The notes: generated by a model not told the origin, from the sequence alone. A stretch of DNA of 64,000 nucleotides from Tolypothrix bouteillei VB521301 (GCF_000760695.4 NZ_JHEG04000001.1:4110885-4174884); one strand, 5' to 3'; counted from the first letter of the stretch, positions 54,613 through 64,000 are shown. Translations and numbers: made by a program.

Positions 54613-56402
54613 TTACCTTTGAACTGACTCATAAATAAGTCATAGTAGAATCCTTGTTTTTGCATCAGTTCGTCATGAGTACCAGTTTCAATAATTTCAC
54701 CTGCCTTAAGCACCAGAATCCGATCCGCATTGCGAATTGTACTCAAACGGTGGGCAATCACAAAGCTAGTACGTCCTTGCATTAATCGATCTAAGGCTTG
54801 TTGAATCTTCTGTTCGGTTCTGGTGTCTATATTGCTAGTCGCTTCATCCAGAATAACCATGCGGGGATTTTGAACCATCATGCGGGCAATGGTTAGTAAT
54901 TGCCGTTGTCCTTGGCTTAAATTACTGCCTCGTTCCGTCAGCATTGTATTGTAACCATCTGGCAGATGCAAAATGAATTCATGAGCATTGGCTTGTTTGG
55001 TCGCCTCAATACAGTCCTGCTCGGTGGCATCTAAACGGGCATAGCGCAGATTGTTCATAACTGTGTCAGAGAACAAAAATGCCTCCTGTAACACAATGCC
55101 AATTTGCCGCCGCAGACTGTCCTGTTGGAAGGTGGCAATGTTATGCCCATCAATCAAAATTTCGCCCCCATCGAGGTCGTAGTACCGAGTAATCAGGTTG
55201 ATAATGGTGCTCTTCCCTGCTCCAGTCGGTCCGCACAAGCCAATTTTTTCGCCCGGTCTGGCTTCAAAGCTGTTGTGCTTCAGGATAGGTCTACCTTGAA
55301 TATAGCTAAAGTTTACATCGCGAGCCAGTACGTGGCCCTGAATTGGTGGCATTTCTGGAGCATTGGGCTGGTCTACAATGGCTGGTCGTTCATCCAAAAT
55401 GCTAAAAATGCGCTCGGCGGCGGCGCTTGCAGCTAGCAAAGTATCTAGGTTATTACCAAGACTCGCAATTGGAATCGAGAACTGACGAGTGTATTGTAAG
55501 AAAGTAGCAACAACCCCGATATTAGCCTCTCCTCGCAAGGTCAGTAGTCCCCCCACTAGTGCTACTAAAGCCACATCCAGGTTCGTCAAAACGAGGGTAA
55601 CCGGACCGCTTACTAATGCTAGCAAGCGTGCCTTGACACCTGCTAAGCGAGCTAAATGACTGATATCCTCAAAGGTTGCGATCGCCTCTTCCTGCTGACC
55701 GTAAGCAATTACCACCTTCTGCCCGCTGACAGTTTCTTCCAATAAGCTGTTGAGTTCGCCAATCTGTGCTTGAAGATTGGCAAACACAGGTCCCGCAATC
55801 TGACTGATGAAGCCTAAAAACAGCACAATCAGTGGGGCAATTGTCAAAGCTGCGATCGCCAGTTTCCAGTTCAGCAGGAACATGGCTAAAACAAGGAAGA
55901 CCAATTGCAACGTTTCGCTAACAACTAAATTCAAGCTGTTACGAAAAAATTGGGCAACTGCATCCGTATCATTGGTAACACGGCTCATTAAGTCACCAAT
56001 CGGTTGGCGATCGAAGAAGTTCAGCGACAGGGTTTGCATCTGCTCAAACAAATCCTGCCGCAAACGATAAAGTGCCCGTTGTATTACGCGATTCAGCATC
56101 AGAGTTTGCCAGAGCATGACACCGGAACTGCAAATAGCTGCGATCGCTATCCCGATAGCCACTTGGGTAATGACCCTTAGATCGGGAGTGCTGCTTAGAT
56201 TGTTCAGCCCTACCCCCAGCCAATAGGGAATAAGCAGGTTTAACACTGTACTCAACAACAATAACGCAATAACTCCGACAACCTCTAAGGCATACCGAGT
56301 GATGTAACCGAGCAATCGTCCCAACACCTTCAAACGTGGCTGGGTTGGGGGCGGGTCTCCTGCTTTAAACTTTACCTTTCGATGCAGCAAGGGCTTGTTC
56401 AT
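54594..56402 (-). CDS. ABC exporter subunit, consensus-site half
   Basis: The 602-residue half-transporter has six membrane helices (about 30-330) and an ATPase domain (about 365-595). Walker A is GPTGAGKST, Walker B MVILDEATSNID has the catalytic Glu, and the switch His is in FVIAHRLST. The signature is LSQGQ instead of LSGGQ. Together with the overlapping partner gene (ATGA overlap) it makes a heterodimeric type IV exporter of the multidrug or lipid type. The substrate is unknown. Confidence 0.9.
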   Translation of the reverse strand: MNKPLLHRKVKFKAGDPPPTQPRLKVLGRLLGYITRYALEVVGVIALLLLSTVLNLLIPYWLGVGLNNLSSTPDLRVITQVAIGIAIAAICSSGVMLWQTLMLNRVIQRALYRLRQDLFEQMQTLSLNFFDRQPIGDLMSRVTNDTDAVAQFFRNSLNLVVSETLQLVFLVLAMFLLNWKLAIAALTIAPLIVLFLGFISQIAGPVFANLQAQIGELNSLLEETVSGQKVVIAYGQQEEAIATFEDISHLARLAGVKARLLALVSGPVTLVLTNLDVALVALVGGLLTLRGEANIGVVATFLQYTRQFSIPIASLGNNLDTLLAASAAAERIFSILDERPAIVDQPNAPEMPPIQGHVLARDVNFSYIQGRPILKHNSFEARPGEKIGLCGPTGAGKSTIINLITRYYDLDGGEILIDGHNIATFQQDSLRRQIGIVLQEAFLFSDTVMNNLRYARLDATEQDCIEATKQANAHEFILHLPDGYNTMLTERGSNLSQGQRQLLTIARMMVQNPRMVILDEATSNIDTRTEQKIQQALDRLMQGRTSFVIAHRLSTIRNADRILVLKAGEIIETGTHDELMQKQGFYYDLFMSQFKGKLNYEL

Positions 56403-58153
56403 GCGGTGACACCTCCCAATTGTGAACGGTAGATTTCCTGATACAGAGAACTGCTGTGAAGGAGTTGCTCGTGGTTTCCCCGGTCAACAATTTTTCCACC
56501 TTCTAGCAGGAAAATAGTGTCCGCAGTGATGACTGTACTGATTCGTTGAGCGACAAATAACATGGTGGTGTCTGCCATTAGGCGTTTCAACGCATCTTGC
56601 ACCCGCGCCTCTGTAGCCATGTCCAGAGCACTGGTGCTATCATCTAGGATGAGAATTCTAGGTTTGACGGTTACCGCACGAGCGATCGAGAGGCGTTGCC
56701 GCTGTCCGCCTGAAAAGTTGGCTCCTCGCCGTGCCACTGTGGCATCATAGCCTTCGGGAATGGCTGACACAAACCCATCGGCATTTGCGGCCCTTGCTGC
56801 CTCAATCATTTCGTCTTCAGTCGCATTTGGTTTGCCGTAGCAAATGTTGTCCCGTACTTTGCCACTAAACAGTACCGACTCTTGGAGGGATACACCTACA
56901 ATTTGGTGCAGGGTTTCCAGAGGAATGTCCCGCACGTCGATGCCATCAATGGTAATTCGTCCCCTTGTCACATCGTAAAAACGAGGAATCAGGTTCACCA
57001 AGGTGGATTTGCCGGAACCTGTCGTCCCCAAGAATGCCACCGTCTGTCCCGGTTCAATTGTCAAATTGATGTTTTGTAAAACGGGTTGCCCCACCCGCTC
57101 ATTGTAACTGGGGTAACTGAAACTAACATCCTCAAATACAATCCGTCCTTTAACAGTCTCTGGGGTTAATTTGGTGGGAGTGGTAGGTTCGGGGATGGTG
57201 GGGATGGTATCGAGAACTTCAAACATCCGTTGGGCAGAGGCTTCTGCTGCTGTCAACTGAGGCGCGATCGCTGCCAGTATCACTAGAGGCACTAGAATAG
57301 TAGCGAGGTATTGGGTAAAGGCTAGCATTTCACCCACAGTCACAGTGCCCCGATCGAAACTATACCCTCCAACCCAAAGGACGGTTGCTGATGCTAAGTT
57401 GATGACCAAATACAAGCCCGGAGGCAGAAATGCCACATATTGCATCGGACGCAGGGTGGCTCGGCGTAAGTCTCGGTTGACGCGATCGTACCGACGATTC
57501 TCGAAGTCACTTTGCACAAAAGCTTTAACCACTCGCACCCCTGCCAGGTTTTCCTGCAACATATTGTTAAGAGCATCTAACTTCTGTTGCTGAATTTGAA
57601 AAAGTGGTCCTATTTTCACCACTAAGACAAAAAGGATCGCCACGATCGCGGGGATAACAACGAACAAAATCCACATCAAACTGGGACTGTTTAGATAAAT
57701 CAGTGCCAATGCGCCGACAAACATGACTGGAACTTGGGCTACAGATAGGATTATCAGTTGAATAGTCGTTTTGATTGCATTGACATCGTTGGTCATTCGC
57801 ACCATGAGATCGCTGGTGGGGAAACGATCTAGGTTGCCAAAGGAAAAAGTTTGAATTTTGCGGTACAGAAACATCCGCACAGCATGGGCTGTATTTTCGG
57901 CAAACGTAACGGCATAAAAAGAATTGGCGAGGGTAAAAACCGCCGCTAGCACGGCAAATAGAACCATCCAAAGCACGCTTTGCACTGTGGCTTCCCGATC
58001 GCCCTGGGATAAGCCCCGATCGATCAAGCTCTGAGTCATCAGGGGAATGAGCAGGGTAAAAATCGTTGCGATCGCCTGCAAAATTTGTGACAGCCAAAAA
58101 GACCACTCATAGCCCTTATAAATCGTGATAAATCGGCGGACATTTGGCAACAT
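56399..58153 (-). CDS. ABC exporter subunit, degenerate-site half
   Basis: The 584-residue partner has the same domain plan. Walker A is GTTGSGKST and the signature FSGGQRQRLSIARAV is near normal, but Walker B reads ILILDDSTSALD with Asp in place of the catalytic Glu, and the switch His is Gln in LFVAQRIST. Its own ATP site should therefore be catalytically weak, as in known heterodimers such as TM287/288 or LmrCD. It is upstream of its partner, with a four-base overlap. Confidence 0.9.
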   Translation of the reverse strand: MLPNVRRFITIYKGYEWSFWLSQILQAIATIFTLLIPLMTQSLIDRGLSQGDREATVQSVLWMVLFAVLAAVFTLANSFYAVTFAENTAHAVRMFLYRKIQTFSFGNLDRFPTSDLMVRMTNDVNAIKTTIQLIILSVAQVPVMFVGALALIYLNSPSLMWILFVVIPAIVAILFVLVVKIGPLFQIQQQKLDALNNMLQENLAGVRVVKAFVQSDFENRRYDRVNRDLRRATLRPMQYVAFLPPGLYLVINLASATVLWVGGYSFDRGTVTVGEMLAFTQYLATILVPLVILAAIAPQLTAAEASAQRMFEVLDTIPTIPEPTTPTKLTPETVKGRIVFEDVSFSYPSYNERVGQPVLQNINLTIEPGQTVAFLGTTGSGKSTLVNLIPRFYDVTRGRITIDGIDVRDIPLETLHQIVGVSLQESVLFSGKVRDNICYGKPNATEDEMIEAARAANADGFVSAIPEGYDATVARRGANFSGGQRQRLSIARAVTVKPRILILDDSTSALDMATEARVQDALKRLMADTTMLFVAQRISTVITADTIFLLEGGKIVDRGNHEQLLHSSSLYQEIYRSQLGGVTA

Positions 58154-58246
58154 AAAGCATCCTCAATTGATAAAATGAGAGCCTCGTTCCGTACTTTGTT
58201 GAGATATGCTGCTGCAAGTGCGATCGTCAATTACCAATTGCCAATC

Positions 58247-59350
58247 CTATTTCACCTGAATTGGAGCGAGAGCGACACCCCGGTAATAGTAGTTTAAAAT
58301 TTGCAAGTGATTGTATCCCCGTAGTGCTAGATTATACGCACCCCACTGACTCATGCCTATAGCATGACCGAAACCAAGCCCTCTTAACGTAAAGCTACCA
58401 TTACCATTACTGACGGTAAAACGAGTGCTCTTGAGCTTGAGTGCTGTACGTACATCCTCACCTCTGAGCACTTTTTCACCTCGATCGCCTACAATTTTTA
58501 GAGCTTTCACACTGCCATAAGGTGAAGTGCTTTCGGGTACAATTTGCTTAACGTTGCCAACCTCAGGAATTTGAGCGCTAATTTCCGCCGGTGAAAAGGT
58601 TTTGACCCAATTGCATTCTCTGATATTTTGGTCAAAGTCAGGAACAGCACGCAGGTAGGGCTCATGGCTTCCCCAAACATTTTCAACATCCTCAGTATGA
58701 CCGCCAGAACAAGCGTGAAACACGGAGAGAATAATTCTATTTTTGTGAGTCAGTACCTTACCTGATGTGGAATCTACAGCCGCGTAAGTAGTAGGCGATT
58801 CACTCACAACGCCTTTGTAAATTTGCCAGCGATCTGGTGTATCGCCGAGATCGTAAATGGGGTTGTTGCGCTGTCTTTCTCGTTCGTAAAGTGCATAAGT
58901 CCGGGCTGCGATCGCTTGTGCTTTCAGTGCTTCTATAGGCCATCGGGAGTCCATCTCCCCACCCAGAACGCTGTAAAGATATTCCTCCATATCCACCCAG
59001 TTAACCGCAGTTAAACCTTTTTGTGAAGGAACAACTAGAGTTCTACCCCGATACCAACGATCTCCGATATAGACATACCCTTTACCTATAGGCTCAATCC
59101 AGAATAAACTAGATTGCCATCTATCTAAAGCAACTCCCCCAGGAACAGCTTGAGCATAGTAAGAACTCAATTGAGGGAGTTGACCTAAAGTACGACCACT
59201 ACCATCTTTTACAACAGCCGCCGTAGAACTACCGACTTTAACTTGATTAACATCCCTCTCAATGGCGACACGTAAAATCACTGATGCTTGAGCCGGAGCA
59301 ACCATCGCTATCCATATCAGGATACCAAGCCACCAATGACGTACTTTCAT
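58247..59350 (-). CDS. SpoIID/LytB-domain protein
   Basis: I choose ATG at 59350 over 59389 because it begins a clean signal peptide (MKVRHWWLGILIWIAMVAPA, cut after AQA). The roughly 367-residue product has the SpoIID core: GRTLVVPSQKGLTAVNWVDM, EYLYSVLGGEMDSRWPIEAL, KAQAIAARTYALYERERQ and the C-terminal FGHAIGMSQWGAYNLALRGY. SpoIID is a peptidoglycan lytic transglycosylase in spore formers; in cyanobacteria the family is likely involved in wall remodelling. It is a single gene. Confidence 0.88.
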   Translation of the reverse strand: MKVRHWWLGILIWIAMVAPAQASVILRVAIERDVNQVKVGSSTAAVVKDGSGRTLGQLPQLSSYYAQAVPGGVALDRWQSSLFWIEPIGKGYVYIGDRWYRGRTLVVPSQKGLTAVNWVDMEEYLYSVLGGEMDSRWPIEALKAQAIAARTYALYERERQRNNPIYDLGDTPDRWQIYKGVVSESPTTYAAVDSTSGKVLTHKNRIILSVFHACSGGHTEDVENVWGSHEPYLRAVPDFDQNIRECNWVKTFSPAEISAQIPEVGNVKQIVPESTSPYGSVKALKIVGDRGEKVLRGEDVRTALKLKSTRFTVSNGNGSFTLRGLGFGHAIGMSQWGAYNLALRGYNHLQILNYYYRGVALAPIQVK

Positions 59351-59521
59351 CTGGGAAAATAAAAAAACTGGGAACAGTTGGAATTTCATGCTAACAACGG
59401 AATTTGCTTGAGTACGTTAGAGGACGCTTGATAAGTGCTTCAGTTTTCTCCCATAGGGATTCACTCAATCAAATATAGATGAACCGTTTAATACTAGCAA
59501 CTGGGAAGGGGCTTTTTTTGG

Positions 59522-60343
59522 TTACGGGTCACTGGCTACTGTTAGCGGCTGTGTCACGAACTGACTTAAACCAATACTACTTAGCAAATCCTTCCAATCT
59601 TCTGCAAGCGTTGCATCGTTGGGATTTTTCTGCCGCAATAGTGCTAGGGTCGTTAGCGCGTCATGCCATATTCCATTATTGGCATAGATAGCAATTTGCT
59701 GTATTGGTTCTGCTTTTTGCAATTGCTCTTGTATGGCTTGCTTCAAATTGACGCGTTGCACCACACCCTCAACAAAAATGGGAGTTTCTTGCTGTTGGCG
59801 ATCGCAGTAAACATTGAGGAACCAGCGATATTGTTTGCCAGCTGTCAAGGGAGGTAGAGGAACGCCAATGACTCCGGCTACATTTGGAAGGGAAATCTCT
59901 GTTTTATAAATTGGAGTTGACTGGTCATCAAGCAGCTCAAAATCAGCCGGATAGTTAGAACTTTTATTATAAGGCGTGTAGAACCACAGGATAGGGCGTT
60001 CTGCTGACGTCAAACCCCAAATATTTGTAACAGTCCCTTGTGACTCAGTGGCTGGAACTAAGGCAGTGAGTTGCAATGGTACGTCTTTTGGACACCCAGT
60101 TCGTCTAGCTCCACCATAACGACGACCACCAGGAGAGGATATGTCTTTAGGAAGTGGAGGTAAAATCAGTCGTATAGGTTGTCTGCGAGTTCTCGATTTA
60201 GACTCAGGCGGAGTGGGGTTAGGGCGTTCTGTCGCACCCGAGCGAGCAGGCTGGGCGGTCACCCAAGTTGAACTCCCCAGTAAACTGAAGCAGCCGAAGG
60301 CAACTGCCAAAATTAGTTTTATCAAACCTGATGTTCTTATCAT
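59522..60343 (-). CDS. DUF928 family secreted protein
   Basis: The 273-residue protein has a signal peptide (IKLILAVAFGCFSLLGSSTW, cut after VTA), a Pro/Arg-rich linker and the DUF928 domain (about 80-260): GGARRTGCPKDVPLQLTALV, ERPILWFYTPYNKSSN, YRWFLNVYCDRQQQETPIFV. The function is unknown; the family is mostly cyanobacterial. It lies 33 bases downstream of the CHAT-CHASE2 gene, in the usual cyanobacterial trio with DUF1822. Confidence 0.87.
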   Translation of the reverse strand: MIRTSGLIKLILAVAFGCFSLLGSSTWVTAQPARSGATERPNPTPPESKSRTRRQPIRLILPPLPKDISSPGGRRYGGARRTGCPKDVPLQLTALVPATESQGTVTNIWGLTSAERPILWFYTPYNKSSNYPADFELLDDQSTPIYKTEISLPNVAGVIGVPLPPLTAGKQYRWFLNVYCDRQQQETPIFVEGVVQRVNLKQAIQEQLQKAEPIQQIAIYANNGIWHDALTTLALLRQKNPNDATLAEDWKDLLSSIGLSQFVTQPLTVASDP

Positions 60344-60376
60344 AACTAATTACTTAAAATTTAATAAATCTAACTT

Positions 60377-62719
60377 TTACTCTTTAACCCCTACCCCCGA
60401 CTTCTGAACCGACGTAGCAAGAACAGTCACAACTAAAGCCAAAGCAGAAGGCACAAATGGCACCCAGTATCCTTGTATTAACATACCAAAGCAAAGTATG
60501 TAGAGAGAGCCAGAAAAAACACCAATGACAAGCACCAATTTAGGAAACGAGCGAACTCGCCAAGCAAACACTCCTCCTAGGACAGACCACCCCAAAATCC
60601 ATACGACTTCAACTAATGGAGATAAAACTTGCAGTTGATTTCGCTTATCCAAAACCGCACTGATAATTTGACTTACCATATGCGCTTGTACAAATACTCC
60701 TGGCATTTGCTCGTCTAACTTACTTCCATAAGGAGTCGCCCAATAATCTGGGTAATCACCTTTAGCAGCTACCCCAATTAAAACAATTTTGTCCTTAACT
60801 GCACTTGGATTAATAGGAGAAGACAGAATTTGTGTCAGTGTGACCTGCTTGGCAATATTTTTGGATGAACGATAATTCAGTAAAATTTGACCGCCATTGG
60901 TATCAATACTTTGATAACCGCCGGTGCGAGGTCGCAAACCGGGAAAAACTGTTTTGCCAAGTTGTAAATCTCCAGTTGGTGTAAACTTTGGTTGAATGCC
61001 GTAAGCCAGTAAATAGCGGAATGCTAGTTGTGTACTGAATGCAAAGGAAGCCGGACACAAGGATATAGCCTCAGGGTCCATGTAAAGCAAATGTCGGCGC
61101 ACAACTCCATCAGGATCGTGAACAAAGTCACTAAATCCCAAGCGTTCTTCTGGAATTTCAGGTGGTGGTTCAATACCGTTTACAGATGAAACTCCATCAC
61201 TCCCCTTACAAACCCCAACTAAATTTTCAGTTTGCTCGAAACGGGTAATCAAATTGGGGTCTTGAGCTTTAAAATCTCTGTAGAGATCCAAACCAATAGC
61301 ACGGGGTTGATATTGCTCGAGTTTTTCCAATAGTTTGTTAAGAGAGGTATCTGAAAGAGATTTTCCATCTAAACGTTCGCCATTGCGCCGTTGTTCTGCA
61401 ATATCAGCATCCTCAATAGTCACTACGAGCAAGCGATCGTCAGGTTTCTCATTCACAATAGCCGAACGTAAAGCGATCGTATTGTCAAAAGCATGCAGTT
61501 CAGCTCCTTGCAGCAATCCTAGAAACCTCAACCCGCACACTAAGGCAGTCACGACTACAGAAGATAAAAATGCTACAGTAATTTTAGGTGAAGGTGGCGG
61601 TGGCGGCAAAGGAAGTGGTTCTAAAGGCAGTAATTCCACGTTGCCAGTAATCTGTTCCCAAGAAGGAGGAGCTTCTGCTAAATTTTGACAAATTGCGGGT
61701 AGCCAGGTAGCACAAGGAAATTTATCTTCAAGACCTTGTAACCGTTCTCTTGCTTCCCGCACCGCCAGGTAGAACGGCTCGCCACTCGCAAACCCTTTTA
61801 AAAAATACTTTAAAAATTCCTGTGCTACCAAATCTGGAACAGGTTCGCGCATTACAATCATTTGGGGAATTTGCAAATCAGCTAAATCTCGCGCCAATCC
61901 CAATCCATCACAGGAGTTAAAAATTGCCAGTTGTAAACCACGTTCCACAGCTTTTCTCAAAGCATATCGGAGTTCGCCGATCGTGAGGCTATCAGTGGGA
62001 TTTAAATATATCCGTCCGGTACAATCTTTCCCTTGACTGGAACTGTGACCTGCAAAGAAAAGAATATCCCAACTGTTACCCCAAAGTTGGTCAGTTAATT
62101 CTTTGCGCTGGGGTTCCACCAAAAAAGTGACATTTGCATCGTTAAGCTGTTGCAGGACATTCAGGTCAGCTTCAGTATCAATTCCCTGACTGTTCCCAAC
62201 AATGGCTAAAATATTTACTCGATCGTTACGTGTTTTTTTGGAAGTGACTCGCTCGTAAGTTGGCGATGCTATAGCTAACTCAGCCTTTGGATAGCGCTCC
62301 AATACATCCCACAGATGCCAGGGCAAACGCTTTAATTGATAATCTTCTGTTTGTAAAATAACTCGTAGCTCATCCGTAGGCTGGAGTTTTTCCAACCATT
62401 TCTCCCGGACAGGACGAAACTCCTCAGATTTTAGCCAGGTGTTAAAACGCGATCGCAAAATATGTGCCGTGTTTTGACAATCCTGAGTCACAGACACATT
62501 TGTCACCTGTACTTTGTCAGCAGAGAGACGATAGCGACTGCCTAACTGTCGGTAACTAACCTGCCAGTGATTGTAATACAATGGCATTTCTGCCGCTGCA
62601 GGCAATCTTCCGGTAATTTCAGTTGAAGGACGCTCACCTTCTTCACCAATTTGAAGGGTAACGGAAAATCCTTGCTCAAAACTACCGTCAGCAAATTTTA
62701 ATACGACTAATTTACACAT
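60377..62719 (-). CDS. CHAT-CHASE2 protein
   Basis: I choose ATG at 62719 (780 residues) over a TTG three codons earlier. The first 350 residues include a caspase-like CHAT domain with the His in DILFFAGHSSSQG (His225) and the Cys in LAIFNSCDGLGLARDL (Cys270), so the catalytic pair is intact. A Pro-rich linker (LPLPPPPPSP) and a membrane helix near 385 follow, then a CHASE2 sensor domain (about 410-680, DDRLLVVTIEDADIAEQ, IGLDLYRDF) and about three C-terminal helices. I infer an outside-sensing receptor coupled to an internal protease. Confidence 0.9.
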   Translation of the reverse strand: MCKLVVLKFADGSFEQGFSVTLQIGEEGERPSTEITGRLPAAAEMPLYYNHWQVSYRQLGSRYRLSADKVQVTNVSVTQDCQNTAHILRSRFNTWLKSEEFRPVREKWLEKLQPTDELRVILQTEDYQLKRLPWHLWDVLERYPKAELAIASPTYERVTSKKTRNDRVNILAIVGNSQGIDTEADLNVLQQLNDANVTFLVEPQRKELTDQLWGNSWDILFFAGHSSSQGKDCTGRIYLNPTDSLTIGELRYALRKAVERGLQLAIFNSCDGLGLARDLADLQIPQMIVMREPVPDLVAQEFLKYFLKGFASGEPFYLAVREARERLQGLEDKFPCATWLPAICQNLAEAPPSWEQITGNVELLPLEPLPLPPPPPSPKITVAFLSSVVVTALVCGLRFLGLLQGAELHAFDNTIALRSAIVNEKPDDRLLVVTIEDADIAEQRRNGERLDGKSLSDTSLNKLLEKLEQYQPRAIGLDLYRDFKAQDPNLITRFEQTENLVGVCKGSDGVSSVNGIEPPPEIPEERLGFSDFVHDPDGVVRRHLLYMDPEAISLCPASFAFSTQLAFRYLLAYGIQPKFTPTGDLQLGKTVFPGLRPRTGGYQSIDTNGGQILLNYRSSKNIAKQVTLTQILSSPINPSAVKDKIVLIGVAAKGDYPDYWATPYGSKLDEQMPGVFVQAHMVSQIISAVLDKRNQLQVLSPLVEVVWILGWSVLGGVFAWRVRSFPKLVLVIGVFSGSLYILCFGMLIQGYWVPFVPSALALVVTVLATSVQKSGVGVKE

Positions 62720-62728
62720 AACACACAA

Positions 62729-62843
62729 GTATGAAGTATGAAGTATGAAGTAGAAGTATGAAGTCTTAAAACAAAAATCGGCTGAAAAAGATTTTCATCC
62801 TTTATCCTTCATCCTTTATCTTTTATCCTTCGTCCTTCACTCA
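62729..62843. repeat. GTATGAA and CATCCTTTATC-type short tandem repeats
   Basis: The spacer between the DUF1822 and CHAT-CHASE2 genes holds about four GTATGAA units (62728-62765) and four to five TCCTTTATCCTTCAT-type units (62798-62840). Confidence 0.8.
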
Positions 62844-63806
62844 CTAAATCACAAAGTGTTCTGTGACACTAGCATCATTTAAGCCTAACTTAACGCTAAA
62901 TTGTTCTCCCGGTTCACCCTGAAACTGTAACTGAATGTAATTATCTGCACTTCTAGCTTGAGATTCCAAAAAAACCGCTCCCGACCCATCAAGCACTGTC
63001 AATTGCAAACCGGGAATTAGGTAACTACTGTTACCAGTAGGATGCACTTGAAGGCGAACACTCGTTTGTGAGTTTATATCTGGTCGAATTTCCACTATTA
63101 ACATGACGGGTTGATTGGCAATTTGGATTCCCAAATCGATCAATTTTCCACGTTTGGTAAGTGAATCGCTTTCTGGCATGCGGTCAACAATTTCACTGCT
63201 GCGAAAAGCATAACCCGGTCTCAATTCTGGCTGGTTCCATAACGATTCGAGAGTCTGCCAACCTGCATCAAAGACACCAGTTAACCATTGACTCAAATTT
63301 ACCAGAGTCTTCGCTGGGGTTTTCTGCAATTCTCCCAAATGTTCGATCAAATTTTCCAAAGGTTGAAGCTGGTTTAATGGCAATCGTTCTGTAGAGATGC
63401 TGGGGACAAAGCCAAGTAAATTGGCGTCCTGAGAAGATTCATTGATTTGAACAACAATATATCCTATCCGTTCTTCCCAAGTTTCTGGAGGAATGTAACA
63501 AAATTGCTCAAAACGTTGTATGGGACGGCACTCCAAACGACCGATTCCAGGCATTTCCAAATCCGCAACGTCAGCACACAAACGTATCACTGGGTTCCAA
63601 CTGTCACTTTTCTTTAAGTTAGTAGGAATACCCAAAAATTCCAAGTACTGATGCACCACCCATACACAAAGAGTATTCAGCCGGACTTGTGCAGCTTTTT
63701 CAGGAGTGGGTTGCTCGTTCGCAAACTTCTCCGCAGTTCTGCGAGCTGCTAACGTGATGGGCAAAGTCAATGGAATATCGTCTAGTTCATAGATGGTGCG
63801 CTTCAT
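62844..63806 (-). CDS. DUF1822 family protein
   Basis: The 320-residue soluble protein opens LPITLAARRTAEKFANEQPT, then AQVRLNTLCVWVVHQYLEFL and DVADLEMPGIGRLECRPIQ, as in DUF1822 proteins. The C-terminal third is beta-rich. The function is unknown. It is the first gene of the trio with CHAT-CHASE2 and DUF928; in relatives a sigma factor often lies further upstream, beyond this window. Confidence 0.88.
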   Translation of the reverse strand: MKRTIYELDDIPLTLPITLAARRTAEKFANEQPTPEKAAQVRLNTLCVWVVHQYLEFLGIPTNLKKSDSWNPVIRLCADVADLEMPGIGRLECRPIQRFEQFCYIPPETWEERIGYIVVQINESSQDANLLGFVPSISTERLPLNQLQPLENLIEHLGELQKTPAKTLVNLSQWLTGVFDAGWQTLESLWNQPELRPGYAFRSSEIVDRMPESDSLTKRGKLIDLGIQIANQPVMLIVEIRPDINSQTSVRLQVHPTGNSSYLIPGLQLTVLDGSGAVFLESQARSADNYIQLQFQGEPGEQFSVKLGLNDASVTEHFVI

Positions 63807-63883
63807 AGTGAAATCCCCAGTAAGAGTGCTGCTAAATACTTATCGCTCCAAGTTAAAGATTTTATGCAACGAAGTTGCTATTA

Positions 63884-64000
63884 GCCCTTCGGGTTCGCCC
63901 TTCGGGTTCGCCCTTCGGGTTCGCCCTTCGGGTTCGCCAGTCCCCTACGGCGGGAAACCCGCCTGCAGGGCTGGTCTCACCAGTCCCCTACGGCGGGAAA
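63884..64000. repeat. GC-rich tandem repeats at the window edge
   Basis: Four exact copies of the 13-mer GCCCTTCGGGTTC run from 63884 to 63935. They are followed by two copies of CCAGTCCCCTACGGCGGGAA (63937 and 63980) at a 43-base period, which continue past the window. Such GC-rich palindromic repeats are dispersed in filamentous cyanobacteria. Confidence 0.9.

Noticed and set aside
59479..59691. Plus-strand frame of 70 codons with a hydrophobic start
   Set aside because: Antisense to the 3' part of the DUF928 gene; the hydrophobic start comes from a common intergenic word.
63884..63935. Possible CRISPR array
   Set aside because: Units are contiguous 13-mers without spacers.

Overview
The window is chromosomal DNA of a filamentous, probably heterocyst-forming-type cyanobacterium. 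The evidence is the frequent HIP1 octamer (GCGATCGC), intergenic heptamer short tandem repeats (TAATAGC, AATTCAT, GTATGAA types), cyanobacterial families such as DUF1822, DUF928 and CHAT-CHASE2, and the typical AT-rich spacers. No transposase, integrase, rRNA or CRISPR array is visible.

Positions 1-14068 are mostly housekeeping and small conserved genes: a YciI-like fragment, pheT, a two-gene Hsp70-like/glycine-zipper membrane module, a small SLH-type secreted protein with a 45-residue membrane microprotein, a hot-dog thioesterase, a SpoU/TrmH RNA methyltransferase, tRNA-Leu(CAG), murA, an M48 protease whose 3' end runs into tRNA-Leu(CAA), and about 1.7 kb of gene-poor DNA. The first 64 coding bases of the RNA methyltransferase plus its upstream region are repeated four times in a 144-bp tandem array.

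Positions 14069-38373 form a large cell-surface polysaccharide locus read on the plus strand. It holds a WecG/TagA transferase, a Wzm/Wzt ABC exporter with a carbohydrate-binding Wzt tail, about ten glycosyltransferases of GT2, GT4 and GT11 type, UDP-galactopyranose mutase with a GlfT2-like galactofuranosyltransferase, a methyltransferase, an O-antigen ligase/polymerase-like membrane protein and a secreted beta-helix protein. One glycosyltransferase is broken by a single-base indel. A decayed paralogue of the beta-helix gene lies at the opposite end of the locus. A Wzc-like tyrosine autokinase (47528-49714) lies further downstream.

Positions 38406-45750, on the minus strand, are a complete uncharacterised lasso-peptide gene set: B1 (PqqD/RRE), B2 (protease), C (asparagine-synthetase-like cyclase), the 68-residue precursor A, an HprK-like kinase, an ABC exporter and a nucleotidyltransferase. 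The precursor has the canonical leader motif but an unusually long predicted core. This is the most interesting system in the window.

Positions 46474-64000 carry tRNA-Gln, the autokinase, a coiled-coil protein, a DUF4114 beta-helix protein, a conserved cyanobacterial membrane protein, a heterodimeric ABC exporter with one degenerate ATP site, a SpoIID-like protein and a DUF1822 / CHAT-CHASE2 / DUF928 cluster, ending in GC-rich tandem repeats.
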